Assembly (NCBI RefSeq): GCF_002760435.1
Contig: NZ_AUUU01000101.1
Span: 1 to 64,000, forward strand
Origin: Clostridium sp. LS
GTDB taxonomy: Bacteria; Bacillota; Clostridia; Clostridiales; Clostridiaceae
Direction: 5' to 3'
DNA: 64,000 nt
Of the stretch, positions 19,968 to 30,309 are shown in pieces; position 1 is the stretch's first letter, and each line of letters opens with the position of its first letter. The notes under the pieces were generated by a model. It was not told where the DNA came from. It saw only the letters and a program-made list of their open reading frames with translations, and made no database searches. The position numbers and the translations under genes were made by a program.

Positions 19968-22601
19968 TTAATTCTTTTCTTTAAATAATGTTTCTATGTT
20001 AATTATTAAAGATACTTTTCCATCTCCTAAAATAGATGCACCTGCCACTATATCTAGATTCTTAAATTCTTCACCTAAAGGCTTAACAACTATTTCCTGT
20101 CTTTCAAGCACCGCTCTTACTGGTAAAGCTTTTAATTTTTGATCATATTCAAGTATTATGATCATTGCTTCATCATCACGAATAGTTTCACTTGAGCATT
20201 CAAATACTCTATTCAAATTGATTTTTTCTATAATATTATCTCTGAGTTTTAACATAGAACGTTGACCTTTGAGGCTAACCCAATTACTTTCTTCTGGTTT
20301 TAATATTTGTTTAATATATAGTGTTGGAACAATATATTGGCTTCCAAAAATATCTACAATTGTTCCATTCATTACAGCTAAGTTTATAGGTATTTTTAAA
20401 GTAAAAGTACAGCCTGATCCTAATTTGTTCTTTATGTCAACCCTTCCGCCGAGGTTCACAACTTCAGTTTCTACTACGTTCATTCCAACCCCACGGCCAG
20501 CAATACTATTAACCTTTTCTTGAGTTGAAAATCCAGGCATAAAAATTAATCTATAAGCTTCTTCATCCGTTAAAACAGCATCACTGTTAATAAGACCTTT
20601 TTCCTTAGCTTTTTTTATAAGTTTTTCTGGTGCCAGTCCTCTTCCATCATCCTCTACATCAATAAAAATACTGCCTTGCTTACTATATGCCCTTACGATA
20701 ACTTGACCCTTTTCTATCTTATTCTTACTCTTCCTCTCTTCTGCATCCTCTATTCCATGAGATATAGCATTTCTTAGTAAATGCATTAATGGATCAAATA
20801 TTTTATCAGCTACGCTTCTATCAAGTTCCGTATCTTCTCCAACAAAGTCAAGTTCAACTTCCTTTTGCAATTCCATTGATGTATCCCTTCCAATTCTCAT
20901 AAGCTTTTGGAACGTAGATTTCATAGTAACCATTCTAAGAGACATAGAGTCTTTTTGAACATCTTTAATAATTTTCGCCATTTGATTTAACAAAGCCATG
21001 CATTTATCATTTTGATCAAGCTTTCCTAAAGACTCTTTTTCAAGAAGTGATTGATGAATCAATAGTTCTCCAAGCATATCTATTAAATTATCAATTTTTC
21101 TTGTTGGAACCCTTATATAACCTCCATCAGAATTAGTCCTAGCAGCTTTTTTATCATTTTGATCATTTATATTTGTTTTTTTATCTTCAATACTTATAGA
21201 TTTCATGTTATTTTGAGATTCTTCTGATTTGACAATTTCTGCTTCTTTTAAAGGTACAGTATCCAGTAAGCTTAGTTTGTCCTCATCCTCTTTGGTTTCA
21301 GATTTCTCATCTGCTTCTTCACTAATAATATCTCCTTTGCTCTCAAGTAATTTTTCTATCTCTATTTTTATATTAGAATCATTAATAAGATTTAAGTTGC
21401 AGCAAAGCTTTTCTATTAATTCAGCACATTTAAAAACTACAGCTATGTTATCTTCACATAATTTTGCCTTCTCTTTCCTTATATCCTCCAATATAATCTC
21501 AGCTTTATGTGAAAGTTTTTCGACCAAATCAAATTCAATAAACCTTGCTAATGTTTTAATGACATTAAATGAACGAAAGCTAACATAAATATTTTTAACT
21601 TCTATATCTTTATTTTTTTCAAATAATTTTAAATTCTCATTTATTTTTTGAATTTGTTCAAGGGCAGCAGATACAAAGTCCTGGGTAAATTCATGTTCTA
21701 TTACAATTTCATTTTCACTTTGCCCAATTATGTCATCCACAATAATATCTACATCTGTTTTATCCTCTTTTAAGGATGCTTTCGAGAAGTTAGAAATTAA
21801 TTTAATTCGTGCATCTAAAGAATTATTCTCCTCGATTTCAATATAATCTACATTAGCATTTGTAACTTCTACTTGGCCTTGTAATAATTCTAATATTGAG
21901 TCACGAGCTTTTTCAGTTTCTCCTAAAATTCTAATTTCCGAACTATCAAATGCATAATTTTCATTTTGTAAATCCTCATCATTTGGTTCTTCTGGAATTG
22001 ATTTTAATATCCTTACATGTTCTTTTATACTTCTAAATATAAGCCATGCCCTAAGAGATTTCATTGCACATTCGCTGCTTATATTTACGCATATATTCAC
22101 CACGTTATAGCCGGACATAATACTATTCTTAATATTTCTTATATCCTCATCGCTAATATCAAAATCTTTTACTTCAATAGTCTTTTTGTTATTTTCACTT
22201 GTGCTAGGTGTAAGCTTAGAATGTTTTTCTTGTACGACTAAGTGAAGCTTCTTTAATAATTCATCACTTTTTGAGCCTTCCTCTTTTCCATTGTTGATAA
22301 TACTTTCAATATTATCCTCTAAAAAATCACAGCATACAAAAAATAAATCAATTATTTTTTTATTAAGCTCTAACTTCCCTTCTCTAACATCGCTTAAAAT
22401 ATCCTCTAATTTATGGGTAAAATCAGCCATAATATTAAACCCCATCATTGAGGAAGATCCTTTTATTGTATGTGCAGCACGAAAGATTTTGTTAAGTAAC
22501 TCCTTATCAAAAGTGCCTTTTTCAAGTTCAACTAAAGACTGATTCATTATTGCAAGGTGTTCCTTAACTTCATCTACATACACATCAAATAACTCATTCA
22601 C
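19968..22601 (-). CDS. cheA: Chemotaxis histidine kinase CheA, with extra Hpt-like domain
   Basis: An 877-residue kinase that passes receptor signals to receivers. It starts at GTG 22601 behind GAGGAGG. Domains: Hpt/P1 with phospho-His44 in FRAAHTIKGSSSMMGF; a P2-like domain about 150-260; an Hpt-like domain about 305-405 where the His position is Asn346 (SFNVIKT); an acidic low-complexity linker 410-490; dimerisation helices (IDNLIDMLGELLIHQSLL); the ATPase domain with LLRNAISHGIED, DDGRGLAPEKL and GRGVGMNVVETEV; and a C-terminal CheW-like domain. Ordinary CheA proteins are about 650-700 residues, so the extra length is the second Hpt-like region and linker. Confidence 0.93.
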   Translation of the reverse strand: MNELFDVYVDEVKEHLAIMNQSLVELEKGTFDKELLNKIFRAAHTIKGSSSMMGFNIMADFTHKLEDILSDVREGKLELNKKIIDLFFVCCDFLEDNIESIINNGKEEGSKSDELLKKLHLVVQEKHSKLTPSTSENNKKTIEVKDFDISDEDIRNIKNSIMSGYNVVNICVNISSECAMKSLRAWLIFRSIKEHVRILKSIPEEPNDEDLQNENYAFDSSEIRILGETEKARDSILELLQGQVEVTNANVDYIEIEENNSLDARIKLISNFSKASLKEDKTDVDIIVDDIIGQSENEIVIEHEFTQDFVSAALEQIQKINENLKLFEKNKDIEVKNIYVSFRSFNVIKTLARFIEFDLVEKLSHKAEIILEDIRKEKAKLCEDNIAVVFKCAELIEKLCCNLNLINDSNIKIEIEKLLESKGDIISEEADEKSETKEDEDKLSLLDTVPLKEAEIVKSEESQNNMKSISIEDKKTNINDQNDKKAARTNSDGGYIRVPTRKIDNLIDMLGELLIHQSLLEKESLGKLDQNDKCMALLNQMAKIIKDVQKDSMSLRMVTMKSTFQKLMRIGRDTSMELQKEVELDFVGEDTELDRSVADKIFDPLMHLLRNAISHGIEDAEERKSKNKIEKGQVIVRAYSKQGSIFIDVEDDGRGLAPEKLIKKAKEKGLINSDAVLTDEEAYRLIFMPGFSTQEKVNSIAGRGVGMNVVETEVVNLGGRVDIKNKLGSGCTFTLKIPINLAVMNGTIVDIFGSQYIVPTLYIKQILKPEESNWVSLKGQRSMLKLRDNIIEKINLNRVFECSSETIRDDEAMIIILEYDQKLKALPVRAVLERQEIVVKPLGEEFKNLDIVAGASILGDGKVSLIINIETLFKEKN

Positions 22602-22762
22602 TTTTATGCCTCCTCTTTATTACCCTTTCAACTAAGACATATCTGCAAAAATTTACTTCTATATGATCAAAGAATAAATCCGTATCTTCGTATTAAGGTA
22701 GAATTTTGATTGCTAAAAAATTAACCAAAGTTATAGCTCCTATATTTTTCAATATTGGAAGG

Positions 22763-23572
22763 TTACTTTTGGTAAATAGTTGGCCTAAGGTAACGAAATT
22801 TATGATTCTTGTTATTTAATGTTTCAGAATGACCTATAAAAAGAAGTCCACCTATTTCTAAAGCGTCATAAAACTTATCAATAATTTTTTGCTGAACACT
22901 TGGCTCAAAATATATCATTACATTTCGGCAAAAAATAATATCGAATTTCTTTTCAAAGGGAAAATTATTCATCAAATTAAACAACCTAAAGGTAACCATA
23001 TCTCGAATTTCTTTCTTGATTTGATAGTTTCCATTAAATTTATTACAGTACCTTGACAACCAATACTTTCCAACACTGCTTGTTATGGTTTGCGGATAAA
23101 TGCCATTAATAGCTAAATTAAGTGCTTTTGTATCAATATCCGTGGCTAAAATTCTAGTTTTAAGTCCCAAAGTATCATAATATTCTTTTAGTATAAATCC
23201 TAAGGTATAGGGTTCTTCTCCAGTGGAACATGCTGAACTCCATACCCTAACTTCTCCATTTTTTTCAATAGTTTTGTTATTCTCTAGAATAAATTTCGCA
23301 TTTTCCCTAAGAAATTCAAAATGATTATTTTCTCTAAAAAAGTCAGTTTTATTAATTGCAATTTCATTTATAAACTCGGTTAAAAACTGCTTTCCGCTTC
23401 TTGTACTAATAAGCTTCAAATATTCATCATAAGAAGTGATGCCTAAAGGAGTCATCATTTTAACAATCTTTAATTTCAACATATCTTTTTTAGCATTACT
23501 AAAAAAAATTCCAACCTCTCTATTTATAAAATCCCTATAACTCTCAAATATAACCTGGCTAAAGTACTCCAT
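22763..23572 (-). CDS. cheR: Chemotaxis protein methyltransferase CheR
   Basis: A 269-residue SAM-dependent methyltransferase that adds methyl groups to receptor glutamates. The N-terminal helical domain precedes the SAM-binding motif VRVWSSACSTGEEPYTLGF; ILATDID and DIIFCRNVMIYF are the other conserved segments. No C-terminal extension. It lies between the receptor gene (53-nt gap) and cheA (161-nt gap, in which I see no terminator). Confidence 0.94.
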   Translation of the reverse strand: MEYFSQVIFESYRDFINREVGIFFSNAKKDMLKLKIVKMMTPLGITSYDEYLKLISTRSGKQFLTEFINEIAINKTDFFRENNHFEFLRENAKFILENNKTIEKNGEVRVWSSACSTGEEPYTLGFILKEYYDTLGLKTRILATDIDTKALNLAINGIYPQTITSSVGKYWLSRYCNKFNGNYQIKKEIRDMVTFRLFNLMNNFPFEKKFDIIFCRNVMIYFEPSVQQKIIDKFYDALEIGGLLFIGHSETLNNKNHKFRYLRPTIYQK

Positions 23573-23625
23573 AGATTAAGCTCCTTAAAAGTTTTTTCCT
23601 CTCTGAAAATGCCCTAATGCTTATT

Positions 23626-25317
23626 TTAGAAATTTGCCGTATCCTCATCTAATGGAATTATGTCATTAGGATTTACTATACGCGTGCTCTTTCCACTTGC
23701 TTGTAACTGAACTTTTCCTCCTGTTGAAAAATATTTATTTGTGTCCCTGCTATTAATTGATGCACTACCTCTCATTTTATTTCCAATATCCTGTGGCTTT
23801 TTAATTTTTTGTATATTTCCATTAAGAGCAGCCTGCCCTTCAACAATGGAAATTAATTGATGTACTACCTCTCTTAAATTTTCTGTTTGTGCACTTAACT
23901 GTTCTGATGCAGATGCACTTTCCTCTGCTGTAGTAGCATTTTGTTGAGTTGCAATTTCCATTTGAGACATTGCTTTATTTATTTGTGAAATTCCTTGAGC
24001 TTGTTCTTGGCTTGCTGCAGAAACTTCATCCATTAATTCTTTAACCTTATTTGCTTCCACTGTTATTTCGTCTAAGGATTTAGAAACCTTTTCTGCTACA
24101 ATAACACCTTTTTCAGATAAAGAAATATTCGTTTCTATAATTGCTGCTGTGTCTTTTGCAGCTTGTGCACTTCTTTGTGCTAAATTTCTAACTTCTTCTG
24201 CAACTACAGCAAAGCCCATTCCTGCGTCTCCTGCTCTTGCTGCTTCCACTGCTGCATTAAGTGCTAATATATTAGTTTGGAAAGCAATTTCATCTACAAC
24301 CTTAATTATCTTCGAAATTTCATCACTAGATTTCTTTATTTGAATCATTGCCTCCATCATTTCTCTCATATCAGTACTTCCATTATCTGCTGAGGTTTTT
24401 GCCTCTCCTGCAAGAATTGAAGCTTGTCTTGTATTCTCATTATTTTGTTGTATCATTGATGTCGCTTCTTCTAAGGTTGCTGCTGTTTCTTCTATAGAAG
24501 ATGCCTGCTCAGAATTTGCTTCTGCTAATTGTTGACTTGAACCTGATAATTGTTCAGATGCTGCTGCAATTTGCTCAGCCCCCTCATTTAGAGATTCAAC
24601 TGCAAAATGCAATGGCTTTGAAATAGAACGGCTTAAGAAAATACCACAAGCAAGCGCTGCAATTACACCTATAATCAGTACTACAATTGATGAAATTGTT
24701 GCAAATGCTGTATCTTGACTAGAATCTGCAGTAGACTGTTTCCCTACATCTTCATTTAACTTTATTATTTGGATTAATGTATTTTGTGAATCAAGAAAAG
24801 ATTGCCTAGCATCAAGAGAAGCTGCATTAGCTTGATCATATAAAGCTGATATTTGTTTATCATTTATATCTACACCTGAATCAAGAAGCCTATCAACCTG
24901 CTTTGTTATATCTATTACAGCTTGATGTTTTTTCTTCCATGTATCCCATTGTGGAAGGAATTTACTAACCAACTCGGATTCTTCCTTAGTTTGCGGTAAT
25001 GGCTCGTATACTTTCCAAGCCGCATCACCATCGCTTAAAGCATTATCCATATATGTATAATGTGCAGTTCTTAGATCCTTAGTCGAACTAAGCTCCTTAT
25101 TTATTATCCCACGTTCCGCCGTTAACACTTTATTTTGTTGAACTTCCACTTGAAGCAGAGCATCTATACTTGGCATACGAACTAGCCCAACCTCTTTGAT
25201 ATGTTCTGTTAATTGTACAATACCATACCATCCACACATACCAACTATTAATGTTATTATCGATACCAAGATAAAACCGCCAATAATTCTAGAACTTAAT
25301 TTCATATTTCTCAACAT
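23626..25317 (-). CDS. Methyl-accepting chemotaxis protein
   Basis: A 563-residue transmembrane receptor. TM1 is at about 11-31 and TM2 at about 205-228; the extracellular part between them is helical (four-helix-bundle type, [18 protein letters not shown]). The cytoplasmic domain follows a short HAMP-like join ([20 protein letters not shown]), with many Gln/Glu methylation candidates, and contains the signalling tip [20 protein letters not shown] and [22 protein letters not shown] precedes ATG 25317. As the only receptor in the operon it is probably its main input. Ligand unknown. Confidence 0.93.
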   Translation of the reverse strand: MLRNMKLSSRIIGGFILVSIITLIVGMCGWYGIVQLTEHIKEVGLVRMPSIDALLQVEVQQNKVLTAERGIINKELSSTKDLRTAHYTYMDNALSDGDAAWKVYEPLPQTKEESELVSKFLPQWDTWKKKHQAVIDITKQVDRLLDSGVDINDKQISALYDQANAASLDARQSFLDSQNTLIQIIKLNEDVGKQSTADSSQDTAFATISSIVVLIIGVIAALACGIFLSRSISKPLHFAVESLNEGAEQIAAASEQLSGSSQQLAEANSEQASSIEETAATLEEATSMIQQNNENTRQASILAGEAKTSADNGSTDMREMMEAMIQIKKSSDEISKIIKVVDEIAFQTNILALNAAVEAARAGDAGMGFAVVAEEVRNLAQRSAQAAKDTAAIIETNISLSEKGVIVAEKVSKSLDEITVEANKVKELMDEVSAASQEQAQGISQINKAMSQMEIATQQNATTAEESASASEQLSAQTENLREVVHQLISIVEGQAALNGNIQKIKKPQDIGNKMRGSASINSRDTNKYFSTGGKVQLQASGKSTRIVNPNDIIPLDEDTANF

Positions 25318-25330
25318 ACCCTTTTTCCTC

Positions 25331-25801
25331 CTATTTCATTTCTTTTAAAAGAACCATTTCTTCCATGTTTAATACCTTCTCTATTTTAAGAAGAAGTATA
25401 ACCTTCCCTTTCACCTTTCCTAATCCCGTTAAAAATTCCTGCTCAATATCTGTACCGTATTGAGGTGACTGCTCAATTTCAGCTTTTTGGATATTTACAA
25501 CCTCTGAAACTGTATCTACAACTATACCCATTAGTTTTTTTGTATCTGCTAAATTTATTTCAACTACAATAATACAAGTTCTATGGTTATACACTCTCTC
25601 CGCTAGATTGAATTTTAATCTCAAATCCATTATTGGTATAATCTTACCTCTGAGATTAATCACACCTTTAATATATTCAGGAGTTCTAGGAATTGAAGTT
25701 ATATCCATCATTCCTATAATTTCCTTAATATTTTGAATAGGAATTCCATATTCCTCTTCAGCAATTTGAAAGGTTAAATATTTTCCTCCTTGTGGTTCCA
25801 T
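25331..25801 (-). CDS. cheW: Chemotaxis coupling protein CheW
   Basis: A 156-residue SH3-like scaffold that links receptors to CheA. Conserved segments are [38 protein letters not shown] (split by one Pro-Arg pair) and [17 protein letters not shown] lies 7 nt before ATG 25801. It is the first gene of the operon; the upstream 225 bp hold its promoter region and the terminator of the next gene. Confidence 0.93.
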   Translation of the reverse strand: MEPQGGKYLTFQIAEEEYGIPIQNIKEIIGMMDITSIPRTPEYIKGVINLRGKIIPIMDLRLKFNLAERVYNHRTCIIVVEINLADTKKLMGIVVDTVSEVVNIQKAEIEQSPQYGTDIEQEFLTGLGKVKGKVILLLKIEKVLNMEEMVLLKEMK

Positions 25802-25966
25802 ATTTTTACCTCCTCTCGTAATAAGTTATAAAATAAAATCAAACATAACAAAGTTTGCCATATTTTTCATCTTTTAATTGTAAATTATAGAAGTTATAAC
25901 AAAATTAAGTCCATGTTAAAATTACATTTCGTTGTTATAATATGTAAACTAAACATATCTTTAAAT

Positions 25967-26000
25967 AAAAAACTAGCTTAAAAGTTATAAGCTAGTTTTT
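25967..26000 (-). terminator. Terminator of the disrupted YyaL-like gene
   Basis: An AACTAGCTTA / TATAAGCTAGTT stem with A- and T-runs on either side (AAAAA before, TTTTT after), so it can work in both directions. It lies 27 bp after the minus-strand stop at 26027. Confidence 0.8.
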
Positions 26001-26026
26001 AATATACTCAAAATAATATTATATTT

Positions 26027-28087
26027 TTACAGCAAATTTATTAATTCATCAATGTCATTTACAGGTGCTAAGCATGATTTTCCCTTGCATAGATAGTATG
26101 TTGATTTATCATTTATGAAATCATATTCTTTAACAAAAGGAATTAATTTTTCTATTTCATCTTTATTTTCATTAGTCTTAATAATAGTCGTTAAGTTAAA
26201 TATTGCTTTTTCACTTAATAGATCTTTAATTTTTTCTTCTTCGCTTTTATCTTTTATTAGGCATACTAATTCCTTAGATTCACTTAATGCAAAAGAAGCA
26301 GCTAATAAGAAAAAGGAATGATTTATTTCTTCCCTTAATATAGATCCACAAATAAAATTAAGCTGTTTTCCTGCCATTTCCTCTAAGTTTGAATCCCCAG
26401 TTATTCTTGCAAGTTTTATTAAATTATAAGCTGCAACAGAATTACCTGACGGCATAGCTCCATCAAAAAGTTCTTTGGGTCTTGCTATTAGCTGCTCGCT
26501 GTCTTCACCATAAAGGTAAAAGCCATAATTTTTATAATCCCAAAAGAAATTAATCATATTCTTATTTATATCAAGAGCTTTACTTAGAAATGAAATGTCA
26601 AAACTACTTTCATAAAGCTCAATAAGACCAAAGCAAAGGAATGCATAATCATCTAAGTATGCTTTATGACGCGACTCCTCTTCTCTATACCTTGCAAGTA
26701 ACCTATTATTTTCATCCATTAATTTTTCAAAAATAAAGTTTACTGCCTTTTTGGCATACTCAAAATATCTCTCATCTTCAATGACCTTATATGCCTTTGC
26801 AAGGGCTGCTATCATGAGACCATTCCATGATGTTAATATTTTATCGTCTTTGTGTAGTTTATACCTATCACTTCTATATAGAAGCACTTGTTCACAAAGA
26901 GCTTTTATCTTATCATTAGTTTTATCAAATTCATTATTTTTAATTAAATTTGGTATGCTCTTCCCTTCAAAATTTCCATTGAGTGTGATATCAAAATAAT
27001 CATTAAAATATGTTCCATCCTCATCACCTAATACTCTCAAGATTTCTGATGGTTCAAATACATAATATTTTCCTTCTTCACCTTCACTATCCGCATCCTC
27101 TGCACAATAAAATCCGCCTTCTTTATTACTAAGCTCTCTAAATATATATTCCAATGCTTTAGTTGCCACATCTTTGTATAATTCATTTTTTGTTATTTCA
27201 TAACCTTCAAGGTATGCAAGAATTAATAAAGCATTATCATAAAGCATTTTTTCAAAATGTGGTACTAGCCATTTATTATCAGTAGAATATCTGGAAAAAC
27301 CATAACCTATATGATCAAACATTCCACCTCTATACATGGAAACTAAAGTTTTTTCTGCAATTTCCAAAGCTTTAATATTTTTATGGTTTTTATAATATCT
27401 TAGTAAAAACATTATTTTATGAGGAGTTGGAAATTTTGGCGCTTCTCCAAACCCTCCATAATTTTTATCAAAGGTTTGTAAAAGTTGATTGTACCCGTTT
27501 TCTAATGTTTTGGAAGTTAACTCTACACAACTAGTTTCGCCTTCAAAATATTGGCCAAGTTCTGATAAAATACCATCACTTGTTGATATAAGCTTATTTT
27601 TATCTTCACTCCATTGTTTTACCACCGCATTCAAGATGTCCATAAGTCCTGGTATATTGTATTTTGATTTCTTGGGATAGTAAGTTCCTGCGTAAAATGG
27701 TTTTTGGTCCGGAGTCATTATTATTGTAAGCGGCCAACCGCCGTGTCCTGTTAAAGCTTGACAAACTGTCATATATACGCTATCAACATCTGGTCTTTCT
27801 TCTCTATCTACCTTTACTGCTACAAAATTATCATTCATAATTTTTGCAACTTCTTCATCTTCAAAAGATTCATGTGCCATTACATGGCACCAGTGACAAC
27901 AAGTTTACCATAACCTGCAATATTAAGAATACCCAATAGAAAGGAATACAGGCTTATTTTCCTGCTTTGCTTTAGCAAAAGCTTCTTCTCCCCATGGATA
28001 CCAATCAATAGGATTATACGCATGTTGAAGAAGATATGGTGATTTTTCTTCAGCCAATCTATTGGGTGCTATATTTATTGTAGTCAT
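26027..28087 (-). pseudogene. YyaL/DUF255 thioredoxin-like gene broken by two in-frame stops
   Basis: Two collinear pieces in the same frame form one member of the YyaL/spermatogenesis-associated-20 family (thioredoxin-like N-terminus, six-hairpin glycosidase-like C-terminus, usual length near 680). The N-terminal piece starts at ATG 28087 behind AAGGTG and ends at TAA 27923-27925 after [10 protein letters not shown]. Another TAA follows at 27908-27910, then reading resumes as TCCHWCHVMAHESF and is open to 26027. In intact relatives SIGYS is followed directly by TCHWCHVMAHESF, so about 24 nt (eight codons, two of them stops) seem inserted right at the CxxC site, leaving a doubled Cys. Translation could restart at ATG 27880, but that product would lack the CxxC motif. 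A sequencing or assembly error cannot be excluded. Confidence 0.8.
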
Positions 28088-28251
28088 TTTATCACCTTCT
28101 TTCATAAATATAATAATTTAGTATACCCCAAAAAATAAAAGATACTACTTTTTACACACAACTTTGATTGTTCATAGGAGTAAGCAGACTTTATAAGCAA
28201 TGAAAGCAATCTAGTAATAAGAGGCATAAATCCAAAGAATAAGTATAAATA

Positions 28252-28295
28252 AAAATCTCCTCACAATAAACTTTACATATATTGTGAGGAGATTT
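28252..28295 (-). terminator. Terminator of the DUF362 gene
   Basis: AAATCTCCTCACAATA and TATTGTGAGGAGATTT form a 16-bp perfect stem around a loop of about 12 nt, flanked by A- and T-rich runs. It lies about 70 bp after the minus-strand stop at 28368. Confidence 0.85.
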
Positions 28296-28367
28296 AATTT
28301 TTAAACTATCTTAAATTTGAGTAAAACAACTATAATTGCCTTTTTCTTTAGTAATAGGATTATACGA

Positions 28368-29474
28368 TTAAATTGTAATTAAATCATATTCTTTATTTCC
28401 AAGGCCTAGTTCTACTGCATAATCAATTGCAACTTTCCAATCAGTTTCTGGGCTTACATCAGTAAAATGGTCATGATGTTTACAGCCATTTTTCTCAAGT
28501 AAACTTCCCGCCATAACAGGTTGTCTATTTACAGCATCTGCGCAAGCAATATCTAATGCAACTGGATCAAAAGATGCAAACATACCAACATCAGGTACTA
28601 TAGGCACATCATTTTCTGCATGACAATCGCAATATGGAGAAACGTCAATTACTAAGCTAATATGAAAGTTTGGACGTCCATTTAATACTGCCCATGAATA
28701 TTCTGCGATTTTTTTATTTAGGATATCATTAGATTCACTTGATCCAGGCATAACAGCATCCATAGGACAAACTCCTATGCACCTTCCGCATCCAACACAC
28801 TTATTGTGATCAATAGATGCTTTTTTATTAGTAATATCAATAGCAGAGTGAGCACATATTTTAGCACACATGCTGCAGCCAACACAATTATCTTGATAAA
28901 CATGAGGCTTTCCACTACTATGCATTTCCATTTTTCCAGCACGAGATCCACAGCCCATTCCTATGTTTTTAAGGGCTCCACCAAATCCAGTCGCCTCATG
29001 ACCTTTAAAATGGTTAAGAGATATAAAAATATCTGCATCCATAATAGCATGTCCTATTTTTGCTTCCTTAACATATTGACCATTAGCAACTGGAACTAAA
29101 GCCTCATCAGTTCCTTTAAGACCATCGGCAATTAATATATGGCATCCTGTTGAAAAAGGACTAAATCCATTTGTATACGCAGAATTAAGATGGTCAAGAG
29201 CATTTTTTCTACCACCTACATATAAAGTATTACAATCTGTTAAAAATGGGTTTCCCCCCAGTTCTTTAACAACATCTGCTACAGCCTTAGCATAATTAGG
29301 TCGTAAAAATGCTAAGTTGCCTGGTTCACCAAAATGAATCTTAATAGCTGCATATTTTTTTTCAAAATCAATTTCTCCAATTCCTGCTGTTCTTATTAAA
29401 CGAGTCAATTTTTGTATTAAATTTTCATTACCTGTTGTGTGCATATTAGTAAAATATACTTTTGATTTTTCCAT
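28368..29474 (-). CDS. DUF362 protein with two 4Fe-4S ferredoxin motifs
   Basis: A 368-residue cytoplasmic iron-sulfur protein. The N-terminal DUF362 domain includes IKIHFGEPGNLAFLRPNY and SLNHFKGHEATGFGGALKN. Two ferredoxin motifs follow at about 193-236 (CVGCSMCAKIC and CVGCGRCIGVCPMDAV), and a further DUF362 segment closes the protein. It is presumed to transfer electrons; the reaction is unknown. GGAGGG precedes ATG 29474. The upstream promoter has a 19-bp spacer filled by a palindrome, as in MerR/SoxR-type control, which would fit redox regulation of an Fe-S protein. Confidence 0.85.
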   Translation of the reverse strand: MEKSKVYFTNMHTTGNENLIQKLTRLIRTAGIGEIDFEKKYAAIKIHFGEPGNLAFLRPNYAKAVADVVKELGGNPFLTDCNTLYVGGRKNALDHLNSAYTNGFSPFSTGCHILIADGLKGTDEALVPVANGQYVKEAKIGHAIMDADIFISLNHFKGHEATGFGGALKNIGMGCGSRAGKMEMHSSGKPHVYQDNCVGCSMCAKICAHSAIDITNKKASIDHNKCVGCGRCIGVCPMDAVMPGSSESNDILNKKIAEYSWAVLNGRPNFHISLVIDVSPYCDCHAENDVPIVPDVGMFASFDPVALDIACADAVNRQPVMAGSLLEKNGCKHHDHFTDVSPETDWKVAIDYAVELGLGNKEYDLITI

Positions 29475-29529
29475 TTTTTAATCCCTCCAAAAACAATGAT
29501 CATAAGTTAGCTAAGATTCACTCGTTTAC

Positions 29530-29560
29530 ATTATAAATCTTCGAGTTAACTCGAAGTCAA
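29530..29560 (-). promoter_or_regulatory. SoxR/MerR-like promoter of the DUF362 gene
   Basis: On the minus strand TTGACT (29560-29555) and TATAAT (29535-29530) are separated by 19 bp. The perfect 18-bp palindrome CTTCGAGTTAACTCGAAG (29539-29556) fills the spacer and overlaps the last two bases of the -35. The E. coli SoxR site, as I recall it, is CCTCAAGTTAACTTGAGG with the same position and spacer length. A long spacer with a central palindrome is the known hallmark of MerR-family promoters. No merR-type gene lies in the window. Confidence 0.7.
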
Positions 29561-29620
29561 TAATTAATTGCGGCGATTTGAAAAAAATTTTCCTTTCTTT
29601 ATTAGAATCTTTAATATTTA

Positions 29621-30172
29621 TTAAAAGAAAATCAACCTTGAAACAATACCCGCAATTACTGCACCCACTACATCTGAAATTAAATCAAAATTAGTATCTA
29701 TAAGTCCATGCTGATTATTGATCTTATTTGTTGTGTCTGATATAAATTCATATATTTCAAAAATACAACCTAATGAAATTCCTATGGCTACAACAAAAAT
29801 GCAACCATATAACTTTGGAAAAATTATATATGTAGTTACTTTGCTTAATATAGAATAAAAGAAAAGTGAAAATGAACACGAACCGAAAGCATGTAGAAAT
29901 CGATCATAATATTTTGAACGATTATAAAAATTTAAATGTTTCCCAATAAGACTATCTCCAATAATAGTTAATAGAACCATGAAAATAATAAAAGACGCGA
30001 CTTGAAATTTTAATATATATTGGATTGCTAAAAAAACTAAATAAAAAACATAAACTGCAATATTTTCAAAAAGAAAATTATAATTCTTTTCCCTTAATGT
30101 TGATACAATGGTAAATAACATAATAAAAGAAAAAACAATGGTCATAAGAGCTAATAATGTACTATACTCCAT
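29621..30172 (-). CDS. Small multi-spanning membrane protein, DUF2238/VanZ-like
   Basis: A 183-residue membrane protein with about five or six hydrophobic segments. YYDRFLHAFGS, CIFEIYEFISD and NFDLISDVVGAVIAGI resemble the conserved blocks of the DUF2238 (YjdF-type) family, where a His, Glu and Asp line up in membrane helices. No function is known. AAGGTG lies 5 nt before ATG 30172. It is followed on the same strand by the DUF362 promoter, so the two are probably separate transcription units. Confidence 0.6.
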   Translation of the reverse strand: MEYSTLLALMTIVFSFIMLFTIVSTLREKNYNFLFENIAVYVFYLVFLAIQYILKFQVASFIIFMVLLTIIGDSLIGKHLNFYNRSKYYDRFLHAFGSCSFSLFFYSILSKVTTYIIFPKLYGCIFVVAIGISLGCIFEIYEFISDTTNKINNQHGLIDTNFDLISDVVGAVIAGIVSRLIFF

Positions 30173-30309
30173 ACATTCACCTTCTCTATATATTTAATAT
30201 TATTATTTGCTTATTAAATGTTATTTATTCTAACGTTTAATAACTCTATAATGGCTATTGATAAATCTATGCTATTTCCTATATAATTTTTTAAAAGGAG
30301 ATGATTAAA

